A DNA stretch of 64,000 bases from assembly GCA_016872355.1 (NCBI GenBank), contig VGZY01000003.1, positions 31,229 through 95,228 on the forward strand. The letters run 5' to 3'. The notes under the pieces are model-generated. The model made no database searches. It saw only the letters and a list, made by a program, of their open reading frames with translations, and was not told the origin of the DNA. How positions within the stretch are numbered: position 1 is the first letter of the stretch; each line of letters opens with the position of its first letter. Of this stretch, positions 9,064 to 16,706 are shown one piece after another. The position numbers were made by a program, and so were the translations under genes. The stretch is from SAR202 cluster bacterium (GTDB lineage: Bacteria; Chloroflexota; Dehalococcoidia; Lucifugimonadales; VGZY01).

Positions 9064-9750
9064 ATGCGATTTTCGCTGTTCGGCGCCAGGAGAATAGTAT
9101 CAGCCGTCCGACGCCCTGCCGGGCTACTGGCGTTGTCCGGTCTGGCGTTTGCCGCGATGGCCTGCAGCTACGACTCGAAGACAGGCGATACCGAGATCCA
9201 TGGACTTGCGAAGTTTCAATCGCCGGTGTTTCCTGAGACCGGCTCGCACGCCTTCGTGCTCTTTTCGGAAATGCACTTCGCACCATCGTATCGCGCTCAG
9301 GAAGTACCCAGGCTTCTCCCGCCGGTAGACTCGGTACCTGTGACAGGTAAGGAGATTACCTTCAAGACGATCGAGCCGTACAGGGAGATGTCGGCCGCAC
9401 CGGCCGGGGCGGACCAGTACGACGCCGCCCATGCGGTATTCCTGTATGATCGGAACTGCCTCGTGTGTCACGGAGCCGACCTGAAGGGCAACGGCCTTAT
9501 TCGCACGATAGATTCCGCCACCGGCGATGGCCTGGCCATGAACCGCGGACCCTTCCCGTCCGACCTGACCGCCGACATCACGCAAAACTCGACGATCGGC
9601 GACATATACGCCTTCATTACGTTCGGCGGCCGCCAGGGCTTCGCAGCCTACTCCCGCGACCGCCAGACCACCTCCCCAATGCCACACTTCCAGCACCTCC
9701 TCTCCGAGGCGGACCGGTGGGCTTTGGCCCGTTACGTCCTGGAACACTGA
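9064..9750 (+). CDS. actE: Alternative complex III subunit ActE, monoheme cytochrome c lipoprotein
   Basis: A 228-residue secreted cytochrome c. A lipoprotein signal ends in AFAAMAC (lipidated Cys34), and the single heme site CLVCH is at 132-136. PMPH near the C-terminus offers a methionine ligand. In ACIII this subunit sits on the outer face and passes electrons to soluble cytochrome c or directly to an oxidase. A GTG at 9052 would add four residues and overlap actD by eight bases. I prefer ATG 9064, but the choice is not firm. A terminator follows at once, so no oxidase genes belong to this transcript. Confidence 0.9.
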   Translation: MRFSLFGARRIVSAVRRPAGLLALSGLAFAAMACSYDSKTGDTEIHGLAKFQSPVFPETGSHAFVLFSEMHFAPSYRAQEVPRLLPPVDSVPVTGKEITFKTIEPYREMSAAPAGADQYDAAHAVFLYDRNCLVCHGADLKGNGLIRTIDSATGDGLAMNRGPFPSDLTADITQNSTIGDIYAFITFGGRQGFAAYSRDRQTTSPMPHFQHLLSEADRWALARYVLEH

Positions 9751-9776
9751 GCGACGATTGCCTAGCCTGAATTTCA

Positions 9777-9816
9777 CGGGGTGCAGAATGGACATTCTGC
9801 ACCCCGTACCGTTTTT
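9777..9816 (+). terminator. Rho-independent terminator after actE
   Basis: A perfect 13-base-pair stem (9777-9789 with 9794-9806) encloses a GGAC loop and is followed by TACCGTTTTT. It closes the ACIII operon. Confidence 0.9.
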
Positions 9817-9901
9817 CCCAGAGCCTCCGTACTGGATTGTTTGCTTGGAAAGACCGAGAATGTGGACGTTGTCACTTGGTGGATAGTAGTCAGAAGGGAC
9901 C

Positions 9902-10783
9902 ATGTCGATGCTCTCCGTCGTAGCTCCCCTCGTTCGCAAACTCCTTCTCCTGTCCATTATCGCCGTCGTGAGCGCCGCTGTGGCGCTAGCCTCGTTGGGG
10001 CTCGTCGTGCTTCGCTTCATCATCCCCGCCCCGGACCTGCCAAGAGTGGCGTTCACCGACGGCGTGCTCAAAAACGCCCCCAACCAGGACGGCGTCGACC
10101 GTGTTAAGAACGAGATCAAGGCGCATTACCACGTGAATGCCGACGGCTGGATGTCGTCACACGACGACTACGTGGAAGTGAAGCCGCCAGGCGAGTACCG
10201 TGTCGCCGTGATAGGCGACTCCTACATTGAGGGGCTGCACATCGAGCCGGACGAGAATATGGCGGAGCTGATCGAGCAGCGTCTTGGCGCTACGAAGGCT
10301 GAGGTCTACCGCTTGGGAATCTCGGGCGCGTCCTTGGCGCAGTACCTGCACTTTTTGCGCGAGGAGGTACTGGACTATCAGCCCGACCTGGTCGTGATCT
10401 TCATGGTGCCAAACGACCTCCAGGAGTCGTACCGCCCGGCCCAGGGCTCTTACACCGGCAGTTACATGAAGATCAATATTGATGGAGGCGAGGTAACCGG
10501 CGAGGTGGCCCCGAAACCCTATACCGACCCCTGGTACGCCGGGATCACCGCCACCTCAGCTACGTGGCGCTACCTCCGCCATCGCGAGAAAAACGACTTC
10601 CAGGCGGTCAAAGACATCATCCTCGGCGCGAGGGACCTCCGCCTGCCGGAGCGCGAAACTACCACCGTGCCCGTGGCCATCACGGCCCCGAAGACCGACC
10701 CGCGCAACATAGTCGCAGCGCGATACCTGTTCGGCAAAATACAGGAGGAAGTTGAGGGAAGGGGGTCAGGCTGCTGCTGGTGA
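9902..10783 (+). CDS. SGNH/GDSL-type hydrolase, N-terminal part (frame broken)
   Basis: A membrane-anchored SGNH hydrolase. A hydrophobic helix spans about residues 11-42, and the catalytic block VIGDSYIEG includes Ser107. Later, VPNDL is the likely GxND-type block. The frame ends in an out-of-place GRGSGCCW tail. Reading one base back at the G run 10761-10765 restores VRLLLVMDG and joins the C-terminal Asp/His block in the next entry, so the intact gene would be 9902-11055. Such enzymes often act on acyl or carbamoyl groups of surface glycans, which fits the carbamoyltransferase next door. The loss of one base may be a mutation or a sequencing error. Confidence 0.75.
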   Translation: MSMLSVVAPLVRKLLLLSIIAVVSAAVALASLGLVVLRFIIPAPDLPRVAFTDGVLKNAPNQDGVDRVKNEIKAHYHVNADGWMSSHDDYVEVKPPGEYRVAVIGDSYIEGLHIEPDENMAELIEQRLGATKAEVYRLGISGASLAQYLHFLREEVLDYQPDLVVIFMVPNDLQESYRPAQGSYTGSYMKINIDGGEVTGEVAPKPYTDPWYAGITATSATWRYLRHREKNDFQAVKDIILGARDLRLPERETTTVPVAITAPKTDPRNIVAARYLFGKIQEEVEGRGSGCCW

Positions 10784-11055
10784 TGGACGGAGAGCGCAGG
10801 CAGATATACTCCGGCGACGATTCGCCCACAGCCATGACGGTGCTGGTCCGGGACGTGAAGGCGGAGGCGGACAAGCTGGGCATTCCTTTCCTGGACATGC
10901 AGCCCGTCTTCAAGGAAGACTACGCGCGTAACGGTAAGCGGTTCAACTTGGTTGAAGACACCCACCTCAACCAGTACGGCCACTCCGTCATAGCGGACGC
11001 CATCCTGCGCCACATCAACGAGGCCGGCCTTCGTAAGGCCGCCGCCGGTACCTAG
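10780..11055 (+). CDS. SGNH/GDSL-type hydrolase, C-terminal part (frame broken)
   Basis: This reading frame continues the hydrolase that starts at 9902, shifted by one base. Its end carries the family's last catalytic block, EDTHLNQYGH (Asp60 and His62 of this fragment). Without it the upstream fragment could not be active. On its own the fragment has neither a signal nor the nucleophilic serine, so it is unlikely to be an independent gene. Its stop codon overlaps the stop codon of the convergent DUF5989 gene. Confidence 0.7.
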   Translation: MMDGERRQIYSGDDSPTAMTVLVRDVKAEADKLGIPFLDMQPVFKEDYARNGKRFNLVEDTHLNQYGHSVIADAILRHINEAGLRKAAAGT

Positions 11056-11231
11056 AAGAGCGTATAAAGGAAAGGCCCCACACCCGTCGCGCTGCCCACC
11101 ACGATGATGATACCAAAGACGAGCAGCACCGATACCATGGGTATCATCCACCACAGCTTGCGCGACCAGAGGAACGCCAGCAGCTCCCCTGCGATCCCTA
11201 GCTTCCCGCCTATGTCCCGGATCACCGACAT
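11052..11231 (-). CDS. DUF5989-type small membrane protein
   Basis: A 59-residue protein too short for many gene finders. It begins MSVIRDIGGKLGIAGELLAF, has one helix (about residues 27-47, LWWMIPMVSVLLVFGIIIVV) and ends in GPFLYTLF. The PFxYTLF ending and the KxWWxxP start of the helix are the signature I associate with DUF5989, short proteins encoded beside carbamoyltransferases of the NodU/CmcH family. The gene lies 30 bases downstream of the carbamoyltransferase on the same strand. Its stop shares bases with the stop of the convergent hydrolase fragment. Confidence 0.8.
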   Translation of the reverse strand: MSVIRDIGGKLGIAGELLAFLWSRKLWWMIPMVSVLLVFGIIIVVGSATGVGPFLYTLF

Positions 11232-11261
11232 CCTTGCCGTCCTGTACCCTTGTCGATGCGT

Positions 11262-13034
11262 TTAGGACTTGTCCACGATGTAGCGGCCTATTATGAGTGT
11301 GTCCAGTCCGCTGTTCGCGAAGGTCCTCACCGCGTCGGCCGGGGAGTTCACGATCGGTTCGCCGCGCACATTGAATGAGGTATTCAGCAGAACCGGCACT
11401 CCCGTAACTTCGCCGAACCTGCGGATAAGCTCATGATATAGAGGGCTGGTTTCCCTGTAAACCGTTTGCACCCGCGCCGTGCCCATGTGGCTCACAGCCG
11501 GCACATCCCCTGCGCGCGCGCCTTGCACATCCACCACGAGCAGCATGAACCGGTCCGCCATTCCGCAATCGCCTTCCGGCAGCCTGAAGTACCCCCTTGC
11601 CGCCTCCGAGGTCACCGACGGCGCGAACGGACGGAAGGGCTCGCGGAACTTGACCTTGGCGTTGACGATGTCTTTCATCTCGGCCCTGCGGGGGTCCGCC
11701 AGGATGCTCCGGTTGCCCAGCGCGCGCGGCCCCCACTCGGCCCGCCCCTGGTGCCAGCCCACCACCTTGCCGGCGACAAGGCGAGCGACCACATCGTCCA
11801 GCAGCTTCTCCTCGCTTTCCGCCTTGCGCCACGCCACCCCAGCGCTGCGCAGCGCCGCTTCCGCTTCCACCTCACCGAACTCTTCCCCCCAGTACGCGTG
11901 GTCCATCACGAACCTCTTTGCAGGCCCAAAGGCCTGCGCCGCGTATAGAGCCGCCCCGAGCGACCCGCCTCCGTCGCCTGCCGAAGGCTGCACGTACAAC
12001 CGCTTCATCGGCGAATCACGCAGGATACGGGCGTTCGCTACGGAGTTCAGCGCAACCCCGCCGGCAAGGCATAGAGTGTCCAGGCCCGTCTCCCTGTGCG
12101 CGATGCTCGCCAGGTCCACCACCGCCTCCTCGACGAACGCCTGCACACTGGCGGCGATGTCCGCGTAGCGCTGGTTCTGCTCCAGCATCCCCGCGTAGTC
12201 CGGCGGTCGCTCTCCGAAATAGGCCGGGTAACCGGTGTCACGCGTGAAGAACGGCGCTTCCGGGTTTCGTGCCGGGCCGAAAAGTTGAGTGAACTTGCGG
12301 GTATACGGCCTGCGAGTCGTGTGGTGGAAAGAGAAGTATCGCGGGTCCAGCCACAGCGCACCGTCCGGTCCTCGCCTTGCAATTTCCCGCACCCGGTCAA
12401 GGTATAAAGGCGAGCCGTACGGCGCCATCCCCATAACCTTGTACTCGCCTTCATTCACCTCGAAGCCGAGGAATGCCGTGAAGGCGCTGTAAAGCAGGCC
12501 GAGAGAGTGCGGGAAACGGAGCTCCTGCTCTATTTGCACCGCCGGCCCGCTCGCCCTCCCAATCGTCGTGGTCGCCCATTCCCCAACCCCGTCAAACGTC
12601 AGGATGGCCGCTTCCTCGAACGGAGAGCACAGGTAAGCGCTGGCAGCGTGGGATAGGTGGTGGTCGGAGAAGAGCACGCGATTGCGGTCTATCCCCAGGG
12701 CACCCTGGATATGCCCTGCAATCCAGAGCTTGTCGAACATCCACGTCCGCATGCTCTGGACGAACATCCAGTAAGAGCGCGGATACCCGGCGATTGCGGT
12801 CTTGATCAGCCGCTCGAACTTCATGAACGGCTTCTCGAAGAAGACAACGTAGTCCAGGTCGCTCCCGGCAACCCCTGCTCGGAGCAGGCAAAAGTCGATC
12901 GCATTCTGAGGGAAACTGTAGTCGTGCTTCTTGCGGGTGAAGCGCTCTTCCTCCGCCGCAGCTATCAATTCGCCGTCTTCAATAAGGGCTGCTGAAGCGT
13001 CGTGGAAGTAACAGGATATGCCCAGGATCCGCAT
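11262..13034 (-). CDS. Carbamoyltransferase (NodU/CmcH family)
   Basis: A 590-residue O-carbamoyltransferase. The N-terminal Kae1/HypF-like ASKHA domain shows ILGISCYFHDASAAL (residues 3-17), the metal-binding HHLSHA motif (125-130) and FDGVGEWATT. The C-terminal half contains GWHQGRAEWGPRALGNRSI, which belongs to the carbamoyl-phosphate-binding Sua5-like part. The family transfers a carbamoyl group from carbamoyl phosphate to hydroxyls of sugars or natural products. With an SGNH hydrolase and small membrane partners alongside, modification of a surface polysaccharide is the likeliest role. The acceptor is unknown. The length is standard. Confidence 0.93.
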   Translation of the reverse strand: MRILGISCYFHDASAALIEDGELIAAAEEERFTRKKHDYSFPQNAIDFCLLRAGVAGSDLDYVVFFEKPFMKFERLIKTAIAGYPRSYWMFVQSMRTWMFDKLWIAGHIQGALGIDRNRVLFSDHHLSHAASAYLCSPFEEAAILTFDGVGEWATTTIGRASGPAVQIEQELRFPHSLGLLYSAFTAFLGFEVNEGEYKVMGMAPYGSPLYLDRVREIARRGPDGALWLDPRYFSFHHTTRRPYTRKFTQLFGPARNPEAPFFTRDTGYPAYFGERPPDYAGMLEQNQRYADIAASVQAFVEEAVVDLASIAHRETGLDTLCLAGGVALNSVANARILRDSPMKRLYVQPSAGDGGGSLGAALYAAQAFGPAKRFVMDHAYWGEEFGEVEAEAALRSAGVAWRKAESEEKLLDDVVARLVAGKVVGWHQGRAEWGPRALGNRSILADPRRAEMKDIVNAKVKFREPFRPFAPSVTSEAARGYFRLPEGDCGMADRFMLLVVDVQGARAGDVPAVSHMGTARVQTVYRETSPLYHELIRRFGEVTGVPVLLNTSFNVRGEPIVNSPADAVRTFANSGLDTLIIGRYIVDKS

Positions 13035-13044
13035 TTCGGGCCTT

Positions 13045-13314
13045 CTACCCCTGGCTGCGCAGATAGGTCTGTGGATCGCCTACCGGCGCGCGGCGCACCC
13101 ATCCGCTCTTGCCGGGCCGTAGTCTGAGGGGGTCGGCAATAAGGCCGAAAGGTAGGAAGAGCAATGTCATAAAGAACCAGTACACAAGCGTGAGAATGAT
13201 CGCCATCTGGACCGTGCCCAGGATATGGGCAATCTTGAGCCACCGGTCCCACGCCCGCCTGAACAGGCTCTCTTCGGGTACTTTCCTGGCCGGGGCGGAG
13301 GCGTCGTTGCTCAC
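13045..13314 (-). CDS. Small membrane protein associated with carbamoyltransferase
   Basis: An 89-residue protein with one or two closely spaced hydrophobic helices around residues 30-60 (IAHILGTVQMAIILTLVYWF onward) and a C-terminal DPLRLRPGKSGWV segment. The DPL.LR....W pattern is one I associate with small proteins next to NodU-type carbamoyltransferases, sometimes alongside SxtJ-like proteins. I recognise no catalytic motif. It starts with GTG at 13314, 12 bases downstream of the regulator gene, and ends 10 bases before the carbamoyltransferase, so the four minus-strand genes look like one operon. Confidence 0.75.
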   Translation of the reverse strand: MSNDASAPARKVPEESLFRRAWDRWLKIAHILGTVQMAIILTLVYWFFMTLLFLPFGLIADPLRLRPGKSGWVRRAPVGDPQTYLRSQG

Positions 13315-13326
13315 GGGGCCCCCTCG

Positions 13327-14067
13327 CTACTTGGCCTTGTTGAGGCAGACCCAGATTCGCTCGGCAACAACATACCCCACAACCACTTCACTGGCGCTTC
13401 CGGACGATAACCGGATCACTCCGCGGTACGGGGCGGCTTCGGTCACGGTAAATTTCTGGCCGGGGATGAGGCCGTTGGTGACGAAGTACTCCAGTAGCGT
13501 CTGGTCGTCTTCCGGCACACGGTCAATGACCAGGTTCTGGCCCTGCTTGACCGCGCTGAGGCGAAAAGAGTCTTTCGGAGGGATGTAGCCGCTTCCCGGT
13601 ATGGGATGGCCGAAAGGGCATGTGCCGGGGTTGCCCAGGCGGTTGACTATCTTGTGCGCAAGCTCAGGGGAAATGGCGTGCTCGAGCCTGTGGGCCTCAA
13701 CATGGGCCTTGTGCATCTCCAGCCCCAGCAGGTCCACCACCATCCGCTCCGCCAGGCGGTGCCTGCGGACCATGCTCTCCGCCGCCTTGCGCCCGGATGG
13801 GGTGAGGACAATATCTTTGTTGTTCGCAGTGGACTCTACCAGTCCCTCCCGGAATAGCCGGCCCAACATGCCGCTGACGCTAGGCAGCGAAGTCCCCAGC
13901 CCTTCACCTACCGGCAGCCGCTTGAGCTGCTCCGCCAGTTGAGTCGAAGTTACGCGCACACCCTGCTCCTCCAGCTGGAGTATGGAGAGAAGGTAGTTCT
14001 CAGCCGCTGGAGAAAGGCGGGTTTCCGACATGCGCGACTTCGGGGACCTGGGGTTCAACGGCGCCAT
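13327..14067 (-). CDS. DtxR/MntR-family metal-dependent transcriptional regulator
   Basis: A 246-residue regulator. A winged-helix domain covers residues 20-95, followed by the dimerisation/metal domain (RRHRLAERM, with H103 and E107, and HVEAHRLEHA, with H122, H126, E129 and H130) and a C-terminal SH3-like FeoA domain (about 165-246). In DtxR the equivalent of H126 is Cys102 and in MntR it is a glutamate. A histidine there suggests altered metal choice, for example Mn or Zn. It heads the minus-strand operon with the carbamoyltransferase. A GAGGG ribosome site supports the start at 14067. Confidence 0.9.
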   Translation of the reverse strand: MAPLNPRSPKSRMSETRLSPAAENYLLSILQLEEQGVRVTSTQLAEQLKRLPVGEGLGTSLPSVSGMLGRLFREGLVESTANNKDIVLTPSGRKAAESMVRRHRLAERMVVDLLGLEMHKAHVEAHRLEHAISPELAHKIVNRLGNPGTCPFGHPIPGSGYIPPKDSFRLSAVKQGQNLVIDRVPEDDQTLLEYFVTNGLIPGQKFTVTEAAPYRGVIRLSSGSASEVVVGYVVAERIWVCLNKAK

Positions 14068-14125
14068 ATGCCCTCATCAGGCGTCTGAATTAGAGACTGA
14101 ATGTAACACTTACCTATGGGGCAGT

Positions 14126-14157
14126 CAACGCAACCCACATTCCGGCGGGTTGCGTTG
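14126..14157. promoter_or_regulatory. Perfect inverted repeat upstream of the DtxR-type gene
   Basis: An 11-base arm CAACGCAACCC (14126-14136) is matched exactly by GGGTTGCGTTG (14147-14157), with ten bases between. It lies 59 bases upstream of the regulator start and between divergent genes. There is no T-tract on either side, so an operator (possibly autoregulatory) is more likely than a terminator. The role is inferred. Confidence 0.5.
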
Positions 14158-14352
14158 AGTAATCGAATGGTTTACAGATAGCTAGGAGGAAACGACTGTG
14201 GTATTATTCAGATTGCAGTCTTTGCTCTTGCGATTTGCTGTAGCCTTGAAATGACTCCCCGGACCGACACAGGGAGCGTTTCCGTTTGACCTGTTGCCGG
14301 GCATGAGCATTTTAGGCAAGTCCCAGGGACGAGAGGAATACAGAGAAAGGTC

Positions 14353-15063
14353 ATGCCAGACGAAATGGAAGCTACGGTTAGCAAGCCGAAGGCGAAGGCC
14401 GTCCCGGCGCAACGAACAGAGGCCGGAATGGACTGGCCAAGGTTACGTTTCGCCCTTGCCATGGGTGTATTTGCGGCGGCCCTGGGCGCGGTCACACTCC
14501 TTATTAACTTCCTCACACAGGCCGAGTTCTTCCAGGTGCCGGAAAGACTCCCGCTCAGCCACACTCTCCTCTTCGGTGTGTGCGGGGCACTGCCCGGCTT
14601 CCTGATGGTCGCCCCTGCGGCCTACCTTATGTACGGCGTCAAGCCCGTCTTTCGGAAGGGCAAACGTGAGCCGCGCAGCCTGATAGCGTGGATCACCCTC
14701 GGCTTCACTTACGCCTTCTTTTACTCCCTTCTGGCCGGAGGCGTCTTCCTCCCAATAGGCCAGTACATGGTACTTTTCCTGTCCAGCCTTTACGGCGTTC
14801 CAAACCTGGTAGTCAAGTTCATCGACCTCGCTACCGCGGACTGGTATACGCTGGGCATTCTCAACAGCTTTAAAATTGTGTACACGTGCCTCGTTGCCGG
14901 TGCGTTCTTCGGGCCAGGCGCGTGGGTCATAGACAAGTTCAACACCTCGGCAGACAAGAAGACGGCCGAATACGGGACATGGGCTGTCGTGGCAGTATTC
15001 AGCATCATACCGCTGCTGCTTTTCGCGTTCTCTTCCGAGTCCCTCCTTTCCAAGCTGGGATAG
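14353..15063 (+). CDS. Polytopic membrane protein of unknown function
   Basis: A 236-residue protein I cannot assign to a family. A charged, Lys/Ala-rich N-terminus (residues 1-30) precedes about five transmembrane helices, roughly at 32-52, 72-95, 112-135, 170-195 and 210-228. No metal or catalytic motif stands out. GAAAGG precedes the ATG. It stands alone, with a regulator divergently upstream and a strong bidirectional terminator immediately after, so it is probably monocistronic. Confidence 0.75.
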   Translation: MPDEMEATVSKPKAKAVPAQRTEAGMDWPRLRFALAMGVFAAALGAVTLLINFLTQAEFFQVPERLPLSHTLLFGVCGALPGFLMVAPAAYLMYGVKPVFRKGKREPRSLIAWITLGFTYAFFYSLLAGGVFLPIGQYMVLFLSSLYGVPNLVVKFIDLATADWYTLGILNSFKIVYTCLVAGAFFGPGAWVIDKFNTSADKKTAEYGTWAVVAVFSIIPLLLFAFSSESLLSKLG

Positions 15064-15086
15064 GCCACAGGTCAATCGACAAATAT

Positions 15087-15136
15087 AGAAGGAGGATGTG
15101 GTCGGCGGGCTTGCCCGCCGACCACATCCTCCTTCT
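15087..15136. terminator. Bidirectional hairpin terminator between convergent genes
   Basis: A perfect 24-base-pair stem (15087-15110 with 15113-15136) is followed by TTTATCTT on the plus strand and by TATATTTG on the minus strand. It lies between the convergent membrane-protein and oxidoreductase genes. The inner GGCGGGC...GCCCGCC resembles other GC-rich palindromes in this window, so it may be a repeat element used as a terminator. Confidence 0.85.
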
Positions 15137-15167
15137 TTTATCTTCAGACAGGGGCTATGTCCGGGCC

Positions 15168-16223
15168 TTAATTTGGCACAGTTACCAGCCTACCGCCCTC
15201 CTGGTGGGACTTCAGGAAGCCGAGCATGATCTGTAGCACCTTCCTGCCTTCCGTGGCGGAGGAGATGCTCTGCCCGCCCTTCTCAAGGATGTCGAACATC
15301 TCCTCGTAGGCCGCAACGAGGCCGTGGACCTGGAAGAAGTCAGGTCTGAGTGTGAGCCTGAGCAGGTCGCCGGGACCCGGCCCCGCAGTCTGAAGCTCCG
15401 CCGTTCGGTCCTCCAGTCCAAAATTGATCTGCCCGTTTGGGCCGCTTAGCTGTACCGTGTACGTCGCCAGAGTGTTTTTCATTCCGGCGTAGTGGGTCCG
15501 GACACCGTTCTTGAAAATAATGAAGCCGCTCACGCCCGGGTCGTTCGCCGGCTCCCGCCCACCGTCCCCCTTGTACCTGTCCCAATGGTCGAAGCCGTCC
15601 TCCAGCCTGGCAAAGACCTGCACCGGTTCGGAGTCCGCAAAAAAGCTCACCGCGTCGAGCATGTGCGTACCGTTGCGGAAGAGCATCGCCCTCGGGCCGC
15701 CAAGCGTCGCGACGATGCTGCTGAGCTGGCCTATGCTGCCAGCGCGAATAGTGTCGCGCACCTTGTGGTAAAGGGGCGCCCATCGCCGTGTGTGGCCTAC
15801 TACCAGCAGTGTCCCGTTCTTGAGGCACGCATCGATCATCCGGTCCGCGTCTTCCAGGCTGGTTGCTATTGGCTTCTCGCAAAAGATCGCCCTGACACCT
15901 GCATTGGCGGCGTCTACCGTTATGTTGGCGTGGAGGTTGTCCGGGGTTACTACCGTGAGGGCGTCCAGCTTCTCCTTCGCGAGCATCTCTTTGTACGAGG
16001 TGTACACATTCGCTTTCGGCCACTTGGCGCCCCACGTCTTTTTGAAATCTTCCAGTAGCTCCGGCTTGAGGTCACACAGGGCCGCAACTTCCGCCCGTGG
16101 ATTCAGGGCAAGGCAGGAAGCGTGAGAGACTATTATCTGGTTCTTGAGAGGGTAGGGGGGCGGCGCTTTGGGAGCGCTCGCCGCAATCCATGTTCCGCCG
16201 ACGATTCCGACTCGATATGCCAT
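15168..16223 (-). CDS. Gfo/Idh/MocA-family oxidoreductase
   Basis: A 351-residue NAD(P)-dependent oxidoreductase. Its N-terminal Rossmann domain begins YRVGIVGGTW. The hallmark CEKP motif (IFCEKPIA, near residues 113-120) is followed by the GHTRRW segment that leads into the substrate domain. Family members oxidise or reduce sugars, inositols or related polyols. The substrate cannot be predicted. There is an insertion after the first strand (about 20 residues, SAPKAPPPYPLKNQ) that is unusual for the family. It is transcribed alone toward the terminator at 15.1 kb. Confidence 0.88.
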   Translation of the reverse strand: MAYRVGIVGGTWIAASAPKAPPPYPLKNQIIVSHASCLALNPRAEVAALCDLKPELLEDFKKTWGAKWPKANVYTSYKEMLAKEKLDALTVVTPDNLHANITVDAANAGVRAIFCEKPIATSLEDADRMIDACLKNGTLLVVGHTRRWAPLYHKVRDTIRAGSIGQLSSIVATLGGPRAMLFRNGTHMLDAVSFFADSEPVQVFARLEDGFDHWDRYKGDGGREPANDPGVSGFIIFKNGVRTHYAGMKNTLATYTVQLSGPNGQINFGLEDRTAELQTAGPGPGDLLRLTLRPDFFQVHGLVAAYEEMFDILEKGGQSISSATEGRKVLQIMLGFLKSHQEGGRLVTVPN

Positions 16224-16706
16224 TCGAAATTGACCTCACAATGGAATTATGACTATTACTAAGGAGGGCAGCGGCTGAAGTATACCTGCGTTCAGGTGGC
16301 CCTACAAGCCGAATACGTAATCGTCGCCGAAGATGTGGATTGATGAAAAGTTCGAGTGCATGTACTATAATCTTGACTGAAGCAGCGCACCATATATAAT
16401 TGTCTGCTATCGAAAGGTACCGTCGTTTTCGCGTCTCACCGGACTAGGCGCACCACTTGCCGCAGGAGGGGTGTTGTCTTGACACGGAAGCCGCAAATAG
16501 ATTACGGTACTCGCGATTAAAATGGGTGAGCACACCCTCAAGCAGTTATGGTGAAATACTGCGAGCGGCGAAGAGTGAACGCTTGCACGCAGTACCCGGG
16601 CTGCTCGGTGCCAGCCCCTCTTTTGTGGTCGGCCAATCCCAAGTCGGCGTGTGTAGTGCGGATCCCTTTGTTGTAGACTCTTGGCAGCTCTAAAGGAGTG
16701 CGGTTA
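16224..16706 (+). other. Long intergenic/5' untranslated region ahead of the ABC transporter operon
   Basis: About 480 bases without a credible gene separate the oxidoreductase from the transporter. It holds a well-formed promoter (16373-16400), a second TTGACA at 16479-16484 with TACGGT 18 bases on, and roughly 300 bases of potential leader. I recognise no riboswitch class. A 78-codon open frame in it has neither ribosome site nor family resemblance. Confidence 0.5.
16373..16400 (+). promoter_or_regulatory. Sigma-70-type promoter for the ABC transporter operon
   Basis: TTGACT (16373-16378) and TATAAT (16395-16400) are separated by 16 bases. This is the best sigma-70 match upstream of the transporter and would give a leader of about 300 bases. 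Confidence 0.6.

Noticed and set aside
10755..10785. Programmed -1 frameshifting in the SGNH gene
   Set aside because: The G run lacks a standard X-XXY-YYZ heptamer with a downstream stimulator. Mutation or sequencing error is simpler, given two similar cases in the window.
16457..16693. 78-codon frame in the region before the ABC transporter
   Set aside because: No ribosome site, no resemblance to a protein family, and it lies inside the probable leader.
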